Shown: positions 18,912 through 28,570, numbered from the stretch's first letter. The stretch: DNA of 64,000 nucleotides from Roseateles_B sp041913905 (GCA_041913905.1 JAYSEK010000017.1:31914-95913); one strand, 5' to 3'. The notes: a model not told the origin generated them from the letters alone. Numbers and translations: made by a program.

Positions 18912-20534
18912 TCATTCACGCCAGACCTTCTCGAACTCGACCCCGCCGTTGGGATTGATCACGAAGCCCTTCACGTCCGCACGCACCGGCAGGTAGAGCG
19001 TGGAGTGGGCGAAGGGGATCCAGGGGCGCTCGCGCTTGAAGATGCGCTGGGCCTCCACATAAAGCGCCTTGCGGCGTTCGGCGTCCGGCGTGGCGCGGGC
19101 CGCGTTGATCAGGCGCTCGAATTCCGCGTTGCAGAACTTGACGCCGCCGCGGTTGGCGGCGCAGCTGAGGTTGGGAGTCAGGAACTCGTCGGCATCGCCG
19201 CTTTCGCCGCTCCAGCCGCTCATGTAGACGTCATGCTCGCCCTTGTTGGCCCGCTTCAGGTACTCGCCCCATTCGTAGGTCTTGATCCGCGCCTGTACGC
19301 CGATGCGCGCCCAGTCCTGCTGGATCATCTGGGCCAGCAGCAGACCGTTGGGATTGGTGGGTCGCGCGATGGGCAGGGCCCAGAGATCCAGCGCGAAGCC
19401 TTGCGGGAAGCCCGCCTCGGCCAGCAGGCGCCGGGCGCGCTCGGGGTCGTAGTCGTTGCGCAGGCTCGTGTCGAAGCCGGGAATGGCCGGTGGGAAGGCG
19501 CTGGTGGCCGGCGTGGCATCGCCGCGCGGGAACAGTACCTTGAACAGCGCCGGGCGGTCGATGGCGATGTCCAGCGCTTCGCGCACCGCGCGGATGTTGG
19601 TCGGCGAGCGCGCCAGGTTGAAGCTCAGATAGCTGATGTTGAGGGCCTGGACCTGCAGCAGCTGGATGTCGGCGCGCTTGGCGAGCACGGGCACGTCGAT
19701 GTCGCGCGCCGGCGAGCTCACCTGGCATTCGCCGGCCAGCAGCTTCTGGATGCGCACATTGGGCTCGCGCGCGATGGCGAAGATCAGCTTGGGCGTGCGC
19801 ACCGGCCCGGTCCAGTAGCCGGGATGGGCTTCCAGGCGCAGCACGTCGTCCTTGGCATAGCTGCGAAAGGCAAACGGCCCCGTACCGATGGGGGCGTTGT
19901 TGAGCTTGTGCGGTTCACCGCGCTGCAGCAGCTGCTGGGCGTACTCGGCCGAGTGAAGGCCGGCGAAAGGCATGGCGAACCAGCTGAGGAAGACCACGTT
20001 GGGCTCGCGCAGGGTGAAGCGCACGCGGTGCTCGTCCAGCTTCTCCAGCTTCTGCACCAGCTTGGCCAAGCCCAGGTTGTTGGGATAGATGAAGTTGCCG
20101 GGCAGGGCCTTGTTGAAGGGATGCTCGGGGTCCAGGAAGCGGCCGAAGGTGAAGAGCACGTCGTCCGCATTGAACTCGCGCGAGGGCGTGAACCAGGGCC
20201 GGCTGTGGAAGCGCACGCCGCGGCGCAGCTCGAAGGTGAAGACCCGCGCATCCTCGGACACCGTCCAGCGCTCGGCCAGGCGCGGCACCAGGGCCGTGCC
20301 GCCGCGCTCGAAGCCCAGCAGGCCCTGGAAGATCTGGCGTACCGCGTTGTTGGTGCTGCTGCTGTCCCACAGGCCCGGGTCGAAGCCTTCCGGGCTGGCC
20401 TCGCTGCAGTAGACGATGGGCTTGCCGGGCAGCGCCGGCAGGGCCTGGCCGGCGGCAGGGGCGGCCTGGCCACTGCAGCTCAGCAGGGCGACGGAGGCAA
20501 GGGCAAGGGCGCGGCGAATCGGGAGACGTTGCAT
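18912..20534 (-). CDS. Peptide ABC transporter substrate-binding protein (DppA/SBP_bac_5 type)
   Basis: A 540-aa periplasmic binding protein with a signal peptide (about residues 1-28, containing a Cys that could serve as a lipobox). The family segments GFDPGLWDSSS near residue 50, LAERWTVSEDARVFTFELRRGV and NRGGVKFCN near 460 are typical of dipeptide-binding proteins. The gene lies 46 bases before the LD-carboxypeptidase and 81 bases after the agmatinase-like gene. Its likely cargo, from the neighbours, is murein peptides. Confidence 0.9.
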   Translation of the reverse strand: MQRLPIRRALALASVALLSCSGQAAPAAGQALPALPGKPIVYCSEASPEGFDPGLWDSSSTNNAVRQIFQGLLGFERGGTALVPRLAERWTVSEDARVFTFELRRGVRFHSRPWFTPSREFNADDVLFTFGRFLDPEHPFNKALPGNFIYPNNLGLAKLVQKLEKLDEHRVRFTLREPNVVFLSWFAMPFAGLHSAEYAQQLLQRGEPHKLNNAPIGTGPFAFRSYAKDDVLRLEAHPGYWTGPVRTPKLIFAIAREPNVRIQKLLAGECQVSSPARDIDVPVLAKRADIQLLQVQALNISYLSFNLARSPTNIRAVREALDIAIDRPALFKVLFPRGDATPATSAFPPAIPGFDTSLRNDYDPERARRLLAEAGFPQGFALDLWALPIARPTNPNGLLLAQMIQQDWARIGVQARIKTYEWGEYLKRANKGEHDVYMSGWSGESGDADEFLTPNLSCAANRGGVKFCNAEFERLINAARATPDAERRKALYVEAQRIFKRERPWIPFAHSTLYLPVRADVKGFVINPNGGVEFEKVWRE

Positions 20535-20597
20535 GGCGGCTGGCAGTGCGGTCCCCGCATTGTGCGTGCGGACGGCCCCGCCATCGGAGGTCGAATG

Positions 20598-20612
20598 GGG
20601 GGCAGGTCTTGC
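20598..20612 (-). repeat. Dispersed 15-base motif, one-mismatch copy just after a stop
   Basis: On the minus strand GCAAGACCTGCCCCC begins four bases after the stop of the agmatinase-like gene. Confidence 0.45.
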
Positions 20613-20615
20613 CCT

Positions 20616-21545
20616 TCAGCGTCTGGACTGCGCCAGCCGGCCGCAGAGATAGGTCCAGACGAACTGCGCCGCGGCATAGCTGGTGAGCTCGCCATGGTCA
20701 TAGGGGGGAGCGACTTCCACGCAGTCCATGCCCACCCAGGGCAGGTCGACCAGTTCTTCCAGAAAGCTCAGCACCTGGTTGCTGCTCAGGCCGCCGGGCT
20801 CGGGCGTGCCGGTGCCGGGCGCGAAGGCGGGGTCCAGGCAGTCGATGTCCAGGCTCAGATAGATGGGCGGGTGGCCCAGGGCCGCCATGCGGGCGCGGAT
20901 CTCGTCCAGCACGCCGGCCAGCTGGGCCGGGCTCTCCAGGCCGCGCAGGCGGCGGGCGTCGTAGATCAGGCCGCCTTGGTCGCGCACATAGTCGCGCGCC
21001 TCGCGGTCGCCGGCGGAGCGCAGGCCCAGCTGCACCACGCCGGCCGGCAGCAGCAGGCCCTCCTGCAGCGCCTCGTAGACCCAGGTGCCGTGGCCGCTGG
21101 GCTCGCCGAAATGGTCGACCCAGGTGTCGCAATGGGCGTCGAAATGCAGGCAGGCCAGCGGCCGGCCCAGCTGGGCGCGGTAGGCGCGCAGCAGGGGCAG
21201 GGTGATGCTGTGGTCCCCGCCCAGCCAGACCATGTGCTGCTGCGCGATCAGCGGCGCGATCATGGGCATCATGGCCGCACGCATGCCCTCCAGGCTGGTG
21301 TTGGGCAGGGGCAGGTCGCCGTGGTCCTGCAACTGCCCGTCGGGCGTGGTGTTGAAGAAGGGGTGGATGCCGTCGCACAGCATGTGGCTGGCTTCGCGGA
21401 TGGCCCGCGGGCCGAAGCGCGCGCCGGGGCGGTTGGTCACGCTGCCGTCCCATGCGATGCCGGCCAGGCCGTAGGGCTGGCTGGCCGGGGTGGCGACGGG
21501 TTGTTTCATGAAGCGGGTGTTGCTGAGGAAGGCGAACTGCGTCAT
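20616..21545 (-). CDS. speB: Agmatinase-family ureohydrolase
   Basis: A 309-aa binuclear manganese enzyme. All metal-binding signatures are intact: GGDHSI near residue 125, FDAHCD near 148 and SLDIDCLDP near 230. The family splits guanidino compounds such as agmatine to an amine and urea. Its place between peptide permease and binding-protein genes is unexpected for polyamine synthesis, so another guanidino substrate is possible. A GCAAGACCTGCCCCC copy of the dispersed motif starts four bases after its stop. Confidence 0.88.
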   Translation of the reverse strand: MTQFAFLSNTRFMKQPVATPASQPYGLAGIAWDGSVTNRPGARFGPRAIREASHMLCDGIHPFFNTTPDGQLQDHGDLPLPNTSLEGMRAAMMPMIAPLIAQQHMVWLGGDHSITLPLLRAYRAQLGRPLACLHFDAHCDTWVDHFGEPSGHGTWVYEALQEGLLLPAGVVQLGLRSAGDREARDYVRDQGGLIYDARRLRGLESPAQLAGVLDEIRARMAALGHPPIYLSLDIDCLDPAFAPGTGTPEPGGLSSNQVLSFLEELVDLPWVGMDCVEVAPPYDHGELTSYAAAQFVWTYLCGRLAQSRR

Positions 21546-21633
21546 GGGGCTCGTGGGGCGGCAAAAAGGGCTGGGCCGGCCCCATCTTGGCCGAATTCGG
21601 CGCGCCCGTCATCCGGGTCGGGCGCCGGGCGGC

Positions 21634-22536
21634 TCAGCCGCGTCGCAGCTTGGGGTCCAGCGCGTCGCGCAGGCCGTCGCCGACCAGGTTCACGCTCAGC
21701 ACCGTCAGCAGGATGGCCAGGCCCGGCAGGCTCAGCACCCAGGGGGCGCGCTGCAGGGCATCGCGGGCGGTGGCCAGCATGCTGCCCCACTCGGGCGTCG
21801 GCGCCTGCACGCCCAGGCCCAGGAAGCCCAGGCCCGCCGCCTCCAGGATGGCCGAGGAGAAGGCCAGCGTGACCTGCACGATCAGCGGCGCCGCGCAGTT
21901 GGGCAGCACGGTGCGGAACATCAGGTGCCAGGAGGAGGCCCCGGCGGCGCGCGCCGCCTGCACGTAGTCGCGCGACTTCTCGGCCAGCGCCGCGGCGCGG
22001 GCCAGCCGCGTGGTGCCGGGCAGGGCGCCGATGGCGATGGCGATCACGGTGTTCAGCAGGCCCGGGCCCAGGATGGTGATCACGCAGATGGCCAGCAGCA
22101 GGCCCGGCAGCGCGAGCAGCACGTCCATGCTGCGCATCACCAGCGGGGACAGCCAGCGCTCATGAAAGGCCGCCAGCAGGCCCAGCAGCACGCCGGGGAG
22201 CAGGGCCAGGGCCACCGCGGCCAGGCCCAGGCCCAGCGACACCCGCGCACCGTACAGCAGGCGCGAGAGCAGGTCGCGGCCGAGCTCGTCGGTGCCGAGC
22301 AGGAAGCGCAGCGCGCCGCCGTCCATCCAGGCGGGCGGCTGCAGCAGGTGCTCGCGGTACTGCTGCAGCGGGTCGTGCGGGGACAGCCAGGGCGCCAGCA
22401 GCGCGGCCAGGGCCACCAGGCCGAACACGATCAAGGCGCCCAGGGCCCCGCGCTGGGCTGCAAAGCGGTCCCAGGCCGCATGCAGTGGACTGCGGTTGGA
22501 CGGGGTCATGTCTTGCGTGCGGGGATCGTTGGGCAT
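21634..22536 (-). CDS. Peptide ABC transporter permease (DppC type)
   Basis: A 300-aa inner-membrane permease with about six helices. The N-terminal DppC/OppC segment (LGTDELGRDLLSRLLYGARVSL, read as two motifs, near residues 80-100) and the EAA loop (AARAAGASSWHLMFR near 195) that contacts the ATPase are present. It starts seven bases after the DppB-type gene stop. No DppD/DppF ATPase gene is found in the window. Confidence 0.92.
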   Translation of the reverse strand: MPNDPRTQDMTPSNRSPLHAAWDRFAAQRGALGALIVFGLVALAALLAPWLSPHDPLQQYREHLLQPPAWMDGGALRFLLGTDELGRDLLSRLLYGARVSLGLGLAAVALALLPGVLLGLLAAFHERWLSPLVMRSMDVLLALPGLLLAICVITILGPGLLNTVIAIAIGALPGTTRLARAAALAEKSRDYVQAARAAGASSWHLMFRTVLPNCAAPLIVQVTLAFSSAILEAAGLGFLGLGVQAPTPEWGSMLATARDALQRAPWVLSLPGLAILLTVLSVNLVGDGLRDALDPKLRRG

Positions 22537-22543
22537 GACGGGC

Positions 22544-23551
22544 TCAGCGCTGGCGCATACGCGGGTTGACCACGCCGTAGAGCAGGTCCACGGCCAGGTT
22601 GACGGCCATGAAGGTCAGTGCGGAGATCAGGATGCCGGCCTGAACGACGGGATAGTCGCGCCGGGCGATGGCGTCGATCAGCCACTTGCCCACGCCCGGC
22701 CAGGAGAAGATGGTCTCGGTCAGCACCGCGCCAGCCAGCAGGCTGCCCGTCTGCAGGCCCACGACGGTCAGCACCGGCACCAGGGCGTTGCGCAGGGCAT
22801 GACCCAGCACCACCCGGGCCGTCGACAGACCCTTGGCGCGCGCGGTGCGGATGTAGTCCTCCTGCAGCACCTCGAGCATGCTGGAGCGGGTCATGCGGGC
22901 GATCACGGCGGTGCTGGAGGTGCCCAGCACCAGGGCCGGCAGCAGCAGGTGCAGCAAGGCGGAGCGCCAGGCCCCGGGCTCGGGGTGCAGGGCGGCGTCG
23001 ACCAGCATGAAGCCGGTGACGTGCGCGACCTCGTACTCGACGGCGATGCGGCCCGTCACAGGCGTCCAGGCCAGGCCCACGGAGAAGGTCATGATCAGGA
23101 TCAGACCCCACCAGAACACCGGCATGGAGTAGCCCAGCGTGGCCAGGCCCATCACGCCCTGGTCCAGCCAGGAGCCGCGCTTGAGGCTGGCGGCCAGGCC
23201 CAGGCCCAGGCCCAGCACCAGGGCCAGCAGCAGCGCGGCGGCGGCCAGTTCCACAGTCGCGGGGAACAGGGCCAGGAACTCCTGCGCCACGGGCTCGTGG
23301 CTGACCAGGCTGCGGCCCAGATCGCCTTGCAGCAGCTGCAGCAGGTAGCGGCCGTACTGGACGGGCAGGGGGGCGTCCAGGCCCAGCTGATGGAGCAAGC
23401 GGGCATGGGTGGCCGGGTCCAGCGCACGCTCGCCCATCATCACCTCGACCGGGTCGCCGGGCACCAGGCGGATCAGGCCGAAGGCGACCAGACTCACCCC
23501 CAGCAGGGTGGGGACCAGCGTGAGCAGGCGGCGCAGCAGGGAGCTCGGCAT
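22544..23551 (-). CDS. Peptide ABC transporter permease (DppB type)
   Basis: A 335-aa permease. The N-terminus LLRRLLTLVPTLLGVSLVAF, the DPVEVMMG segment and the EAA loop (RTARAKGLSTARVVLGHALRN) are typical DppB/OppB features. The C-terminal PGVGKWLIDAI and the final DLLYGVVNPRMR tail match the family. It lies eight bases after the amidase gene, so amidase, DppB and DppC are clearly one operon. Confidence 0.93.
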   Translation of the reverse strand: MPSSLLRRLLTLVPTLLGVSLVAFGLIRLVPGDPVEVMMGERALDPATHARLLHQLGLDAPLPVQYGRYLLQLLQGDLGRSLVSHEPVAQEFLALFPATVELAAAALLLALVLGLGLGLAASLKRGSWLDQGVMGLATLGYSMPVFWWGLILIMTFSVGLAWTPVTGRIAVEYEVAHVTGFMLVDAALHPEPGAWRSALLHLLLPALVLGTSSTAVIARMTRSSMLEVLQEDYIRTARAKGLSTARVVLGHALRNALVPVLTVVGLQTGSLLAGAVLTETIFSWPGVGKWLIDAIARRDYPVVQAGILISALTFMAVNLAVDLLYGVVNPRMRQR

Positions 23552-23558
23552 GCGGGCC

Positions 23559-24407
23559 TCAGCGCGGCGGGCTGCCGTCCTTCATGCGCAGGCCGTCGCG
23601 GCGGGTGGCCACGTCCAGCAGCGCCGCGGTCTCGGCATCGGCCTCGCCGTCGTAGCGGCTGGGGCGGTACTTCATCTGGAAAGCGGCGAGCACGCTGCGC
23701 GTCTCGGCATCCCAGATGCCGCTTGGCGTCAGGCCGAAGCCGTGCTGGGCCAGCTTCTGCTGGAACCAGGCGGCGTCCGGCAGGGCTTGCTCGTACTGGG
23801 GCCGCAGCGCTGCGGCCAGGGCCTCGTCGGGCCAGGGAATCAGACCGGCGGCCCACAGCTGTTTCCACGGGAAGGCGGGACCGGGGTCCTGCTTGCTCTG
23901 GGGCTGGACGTCGCTGTGACCCAGGATGCGGTCGGGGCGGATCCGGTGGCGGGCGACGATGTCCTGGCACAGGCGGATCACCGCGTCGATCTGGGCATGG
24001 GGGAAGGGCACATAGCGCGGGCCCTCGGGTGTCTCGACACGGCCGGGGTTGACGATCTCGATGCCGATGGACGCGGCGTTGAGGTTGCCCCAGCTCTTCC
24101 AGCGGCTCACGCCGGCGTGCCAGGCGCGCTGGGACTCGTCCACCAGGCGGTAGATGCGCACCGGCTCGTCGCGCACCAGGTAATGGGCGGACACGTCGCC
24201 GCCCTTGGGACTGGGCTGGGTCAGGGTCTTGAGCGAGCTCTCGAAGTTGCCGACGGTGTAGTGCAGGATCAGCAGCTGGGCACGGCTGTCCTGGTTCTGG
24301 GAGCGGTAGCTGTCGTCGATCTGCAGGCCGCGCGGGCCGGTGGCGCAGGCCCCCAGCAGGGCGCAGGCCAGCAGGGGCAGGAAGCGGGTGAGTCGGGGGG
24401 CAGTCAT
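23559..24407 (-). CDS. N-acetylmuramoyl-L-alanine amidase, AmiD-like lipoprotein
   Basis: A 282-aa amidase_2-type enzyme that removes stem peptides from murein glycans. Zinc ligands are visible: His in ILHYTV near residue 47, His in GHSDV near 150 and the Asp in the QDPGPAFPW segment. A C-terminal peptidoglycan-binding domain (GIWDAETRSVLAAFQ) follows. The start at 24407 gives a signal with an LLGAC lipobox, so it is probably anchored in the outer membrane; upstream in-frame codons do not resemble the family. It is the first gene of the Dpp/LD-carboxypeptidase operon. Confidence 0.88.
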   Translation of the reverse strand: MTAPRLTRFLPLLACALLGACATGPRGLQIDDSYRSQNQDSRAQLLILHYTVGNFESSLKTLTQPSPKGGDVSAHYLVRDEPVRIYRLVDESQRAWHAGVSRWKSWGNLNAASIGIEIVNPGRVETPEGPRYVPFPHAQIDAVIRLCQDIVARHRIRPDRILGHSDVQPQSKQDPGPAFPWKQLWAAGLIPWPDEALAAALRPQYEQALPDAAWFQQKLAQHGFGLTPSGIWDAETRSVLAAFQMKYRPSRYDGEADAETAALLDVATRRDGLRMKDGSPPR

Positions 24408-24597
24408 CGTGCTGCATTGTTGCAGCATGTGGAAGGCTGGCGTAGGCTGGCCTGAATGGCTGCCGGCCGCGCACGATTCACGGTGTAGCCTAGATCCGGC
24501 GCAAGCCAAGGGCAGCCATGGCTGCCGCCGGAGCGCCGATTGGCTAGCATTCACTGACCGGGGACCACGCCCCCGACCGATCAGGGAGCACGGGACC

Positions 24598-25722
24598 ATG
24601 GATCAGTCCTTGCTGCGGCTGCTGCCGCTTGCGCAAAGGCAGGAAGCCGGTCTGGGCGGACGCCTGCGCAGCCTGCACACCATCATCCAGGGACGCTACC
24701 CGCAGATCAGCCGCCTGGCCCTGGCACTCTACGACCCCGTCAGCGACCAGCTGCGCACCTTTGCCAGCAGCAGCGAGGACGGCGAGGCCCTGCAGCAGTA
24801 CCAGGCCCGGCTGCAGGACGTACCCTCGCTGCGGGCCTTGCGTGACACGCGTTCGGCGCGCGTGGTGGCCGACATTGCGCAGGCCTCGGGGCATGACAGC
24901 ATCCACACCAGCTGGCTTCATCAACGCCACTACCGCAGCAGCTACACGCTCCCCATTTTCAAAGGCGAGGCGCTGGCGGCCTTCCTCTTCTTCGACGCCA
25001 AGGAGCCCGACGTCTTCCAGCCGGAGGTGACGGCCCTCCTCGACGTCCTGGCCGATATCGTCGCCCAGCTCTTTCTGCTGCGCCTGGCGGCGGTGAACAC
25101 GCTGGTCGGGGCGGTAGGCATTGCCACCGGGCTGGCGCGCATCCGCGACGTGGAGACTGGGCGCCACCTGGAACGCATGGCCGCTTATGCGCGTCTGATT
25201 GCCCAGGGGATTGCGCAGTCCCATCAACTCAGCGACGAGACCATCGAGTACATCTACCTTTTCGCGCCGCTGCACGACATCGGCAAGGTGGGCATCCCGG
25301 ACCGCATCCTGTTCAAGCCCGGGCCGCTCTCTGACGAGGAATGGGAGCAGATGAAGCGCCATGTGGACATCGGTCTGGATTTGGTGACGCACATGACCGA
25401 GGACCTGGGTCTGTCGGGCGATCCCGTCACGCAGATCATGAGGGACGTGGTCGGCGGGCACCACGAGCGGGGCGATGGCTCCGGCTACCCGCAGGCGCTG
25501 CGCATGACGCAGATTCCCCTGGCCGCACGCATCGTGGCCGTGGCGGATGTGTATGACGCGCTCACCACGACGCGTCCCTACAAGCAGGCCTGGCCGGAGG
25601 CGCTGGCCCTGGTCGAGCTGCGCAAGGACGTCGCCGCCGGTCGGCTGGACGAGGACTGCGTCGAGGCCCTCGTGCGGGCGGAGGCGGCGCGCCAGGACAT
25701 CCGGCAGCGGCTGGCGGACTGA
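24598..25722 (+). CDS. GAF-HD-GYP c-di-GMP phosphodiesterase
   Basis: A 374-aa cytoplasmic protein with an N-terminal GAF-like domain (about 20-165) and an HD-GYP domain (about 175-370). The metal-binding HD (LHDIGKVGIPD), the HH pair and the GYP (GDGSGYP) are all intact, so it should hydrolyse c-di-GMP. I chose the ATG at 24598, preceded by GGGAG; longer in-frame starts would run through the divergent amidase promoter. The signal read by the GAF domain is unknown. Confidence 0.9.
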   Translation: MDQSLLRLLPLAQRQEAGLGGRLRSLHTIIQGRYPQISRLALALYDPVSDQLRTFASSSEDGEALQQYQARLQDVPSLRALRDTRSARVVADIAQASGHDSIHTSWLHQRHYRSSYTLPIFKGEALAAFLFFDAKEPDVFQPEVTALLDVLADIVAQLFLLRLAAVNTLVGAVGIATGLARIRDVETGRHLERMAAYARLIAQGIAQSHQLSDETIEYIYLFAPLHDIGKVGIPDRILFKPGPLSDEEWEQMKRHVDIGLDLVTHMTEDLGLSGDPVTQIMRDVVGGHHERGDGSGYPQALRMTQIPLAARIVAVADVYDALTTTRPYKQAWPEALALVELRKDVAAGRLDEDCVEALVRAEAARQDIRQRLAD

Positions 25723-25824
25723 TCCCTAGGGGAAAAGCCCGATCCCGCGCGTCCTCCTGACGAGCGGCTGGGCCGCATGCAGGCGCCACAATGCGGGCCT
25801 TCGAGAAGACACGCTTGCCCCATC

Positions 25825-27906
25825 ATGAAGACTGCCCGCAAGACCGCCTGGCGCCTCAGCCCCCTGGGCGCTGCCCTGGCCCTGGCCACCCTGGCCCATG
25901 CTCAGCCCGCCGAGCAGCCGCTGCAAAGCCTGCCCTACACGCCCAGCCTGGATCTCGCGGCCATGGACCGCACGGTCGACCCCTGCGAGGACCTCTACCA
26001 GTTCGCCTGCGGCGGCTGGAACAAGAGCAATCCCATCCCGGACGACCAGGCAAGGTGGTCGGTCTACGCCAAGGCGGCCAACGACAACCAGCGCTACCTC
26101 TGGGGCATCCTGGAAAAGCTGGCCCAGCCCGCCGGCGCCGGTGAAGTCCGCAGCGAGTCCCAGACCAAGATCGGCGACTACTTCGCCGCCTGCATGGATG
26201 AGGCGGCCGTGGCGAAGAACGGCCTGGCCGCGCTCAAGCCGCTGATGGGCCGCATCCAAGGCTTGAAGGACAAGTCCGAGCTGCCCTTCGTGCTGGCGGC
26301 CCTGCACCAGAACACCCACAACGCCCGCTTCTTCTTCAGCTTCGGCTCCGGCCAGGACTTTGCCGACAGCAACCGCCAGATCGCCTTCGCCGGCCCCGGC
26401 GGCCTGAGCCTGCCCGAGCGCGACTACTACCTGAAGACCGACGCCAAGAGCCGCGAGCTGCGCGCCAAGTTCCAGGCCCACGTGGCCCGCACCTTCGAGC
26501 TGCTGGGCGATGCCAAGCCGCAGGCTGCGGCGAATGCGCGCCTGGTGCTGGCCGTCGAGACCGCGCTGGCGAAGGCCTCGCTGAGCGTGGTCGACAAGCG
26601 CGACCCCTACAAGAGCTTCCACCGCTACACGGGCAAACAGCTGCAGGCGCTGATCCCCGACTTCGACTTCGCCGCCTACCAGAGCGCGCAAGACCTGGCC
26701 CCGCAGGACGAGTTCAACGTCAGCGAGCCGGCCTTCTACAAGGCGCTCGCCCAGCAATGGAAGCGCCTGCCCGTGGCCGACCTCCGCACCCTGCTGCGCT
26801 GGCAGCTGGCCAGCACCATGGCGCCCTACCTGGGCCCGGACTTCGTCAACGAGAACTTCGACTTCTTCTCCAAGACCCTGCACGGCGTGCCCCGCCAGCA
26901 GGCGCGCTGGAAGAAGTGCGTGACCCTGGTCGACGGCCAGCTGGGCGAGGCCCTGGGCCAGGAATTCGTGGCCCGCAACTTCAGCCCCGAACTCAAGGCC
27001 GCCACGCTGCGCATGACCGAGCAGATCGAGGCGGAGATGGGCAAGTCCATCCAGGCCCTGCCCTGGATGAGCGACGAGACCAAGAAGCGCGCGCTGGAGA
27101 AGCTGCACAGCATCGTCAACAAGGTCGGCTATCCCGACCAGTGGCGCGACTACGGCCGCTATGTCGTGAGCCGCGATGACTTCGTGGGCAACGTGCTCCG
27201 CGGCCAGGCCTTCGAGCGCCGCCGCGACCTGGGCAAGATCGGCCAGCCCCTGGACCGCGGCGAATGGGGCATGACGCCGCAGACGGTGAACGCCTACTAC
27301 AACGCGCAGATGAACGACATCAACTTCCCGGCCGGCGTGCTGCAGCCCCCGCTGTACGACGCCCGGATGGACGATGCGCCCAACTACGGCAACACCGGCG
27401 GCACCATCGGCCATGAGCTGGTGCATGGCTTCGATGACGAAGGCCGGCAGTTCGACGCCAAGGGCAACCTCAAGGACTGGTGGACAAAGAAGGATGCCAA
27501 GGCCTTCGAGCAGCGCGCCGCCTGCGTGGCCAAGCAATACGGCCAGTACAAGGTCATCGACGACATCAAGATCAACAGCAAGCTGACCCTGGGTGAAGAC
27601 CTGGCCGACCTCGGCGGCCTGGTGCTGGCCTGGGCCGCCTGGCAGACCCAGATCGCGGGCAAGCAGCTGCCAGCGGTCGATGGCCTGACGCCGGAGCAGC
27701 GCTTCTTCGTGGGTTACGCCCAGTGGGACTGCAGCGACACCCGCCCTGAAGCCGCTCGCGTGCATGCCGCCACCGACCCGCACTCGCCGGGCCGCTACCG
27801 CATCAACGGCGTCGTGGTGAACATGCCCGAGTTCGAGAAGGCCTTCGCCTGCAAGCCGGGCCAGGCCATGGTCAAGCCGGCGGCCGAGCGCTGCAAGGTC
27901 TGGTGA
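25825..27906 (+). CDS. M13 family metalloendopeptidase (neprilysin-like), exported
   Basis: A 693-aa zinc protease. The Sec signal ends at AHAQP (about residue 25). The M13_N region contains DPCEDLYQFACGGW, and the catalytic domain holds the zinc motif HELVH near residue 530, the third ligand in GEDLADLGG near 590 and the conserved HSPGRYR/CKVW end. It is likely a periplasmic oligopeptidase. A strong terminator follows at 27969. Within the gene, GCAAGACCTGGCCCC (26688-26702) is a one-mismatch copy of the dispersed motif. Confidence 0.93.
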   Translation: MKTARKTAWRLSPLGAALALATLAHAQPAEQPLQSLPYTPSLDLAAMDRTVDPCEDLYQFACGGWNKSNPIPDDQARWSVYAKAANDNQRYLWGILEKLAQPAGAGEVRSESQTKIGDYFAACMDEAAVAKNGLAALKPLMGRIQGLKDKSELPFVLAALHQNTHNARFFFSFGSGQDFADSNRQIAFAGPGGLSLPERDYYLKTDAKSRELRAKFQAHVARTFELLGDAKPQAAANARLVLAVETALAKASLSVVDKRDPYKSFHRYTGKQLQALIPDFDFAAYQSAQDLAPQDEFNVSEPAFYKALAQQWKRLPVADLRTLLRWQLASTMAPYLGPDFVNENFDFFSKTLHGVPRQQARWKKCVTLVDGQLGEALGQEFVARNFSPELKAATLRMTEQIEAEMGKSIQALPWMSDETKKRALEKLHSIVNKVGYPDQWRDYGRYVVSRDDFVGNVLRGQAFERRRDLGKIGQPLDRGEWGMTPQTVNAYYNAQMNDINFPAGVLQPPLYDARMDDAPNYGNTGGTIGHELVHGFDDEGRQFDAKGNLKDWWTKKDAKAFEQRAACVAKQYGQYKVIDDIKINSKLTLGEDLADLGGLVLAWAAWQTQIAGKQLPAVDGLTPEQRFFVGYAQWDCSDTRPEAARVHAATDPHSPGRYRINGVVVNMPEFEKAFACKPGQAMVKPAAERCKVW

Positions 27907-27968
27907 GCGTCAACATCGCGACGCGGCGCGCGTCGATGTGAATCGACGCGAACCGGCGCGGGATGCGG

Positions 27969-27992
27969 GGGCTGCTGCGGCAGCCCTTTTTT
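27969..27992 (+). terminator. Rho-independent terminator after the M13 protease
   Basis: Stem GGGCTGC/GCAGCCC with a TGCG loop and six T. A separate perfect 9-bp hairpin CGCGTCGAT/ATCGACGCG lies just before it at 27929-27950. Confidence 0.85.
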
Positions 27993-28051
27993 CCGCGCGC
28001 CGTGACCGCCGGCACGCGTCCGTGATCGCCAGACTCTGGCAAGCTGGCCGC

Positions 28052-28558
28052 ATGACGACCCCGACCCTGACCCTGAAGACGGGCAGCGTGGCCGATGCGG
28101 CCGCCATCAGCGCCCTCATCGTCGAGCTGGCTCCCGCCTTCTTCCTCTCGCCCGATGGCGCGGGCGCCGAGCCTTTCCTGGCCTCGGTGTCGGAAGCCGG
28201 CGAGGCGGGCTATCTCGCCGACCCACGCTATCGCTTCTGGCTGCTGGAGGAAGACAGCGGCGCGCTGGCGGGCTTCATTGCCAGCCGCGACACCCACCAC
28301 CTCTTCCACCTGTTCGTGGCGCCGGCCTGGCAGGGCCGGGGTCTGGCGCGCCGTCTGTGGCAGGCCATGCAGGCCGGGGCTGCCGAGGCCGGCCATCGCG
28401 GCACCTTCACGGTCAACGCCGCGCTGTCGGCCCAGGCGATCTACGAGCGCTTCGGTTTCGTCGCCGAGGGGCCGGTGCAGCAGGTTCACGGCGTGAGCTA
28501 CCAGCCCATGCGGCATCCGGGCGGCGTGCAGTGCGATGATGCACCGCCTGCATCCTGA
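28052..28558 (+). CDS. GNAT family N-acetyltransferase
   Basis: A 168-aa acetyltransferase with the acetyl-CoA loop in LFVAPAWQGRGLARRLW near residue 95 and the IYERFGF segment near 140. The start at 28052 gives a normal GNAT N-terminus (TLTLKTGSVADAAAI); the frame stays open further upstream over the terminator and is not used. It is 12 bases before the LysE gene, so they are likely cotranscribed. The substrate is unknown. Confidence 0.85.
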   Translation: MTTPTLTLKTGSVADAAAISALIVELAPAFFLSPDGAGAEPFLASVSEAGEAGYLADPRYRFWLLEEDSGALAGFIASRDTHHLFHLFVAPAWQGRGLARRLWQAMQAGAAEAGHRGTFTVNAALSAQAIYERFGFVAEGPVQQVHGVSYQPMRHPGGVQCDDAPPAS

Positions 28559-28570
28559 TCCCCTTCGTCC

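Noticed and set aside
18510..21872. A 1120-codon open frame on the plus strand
   Set aside because: It is antisense to the LD-carboxypeptidase, binding-protein and agmatinase genes, which are all recognisable; the frame is open only because of high GC content.
24214..24230. GGGTCAGGGTCTTGAG as a further copy of the dispersed motif
   Set aside because: It has an inserted base and a different end; too diverged to count.
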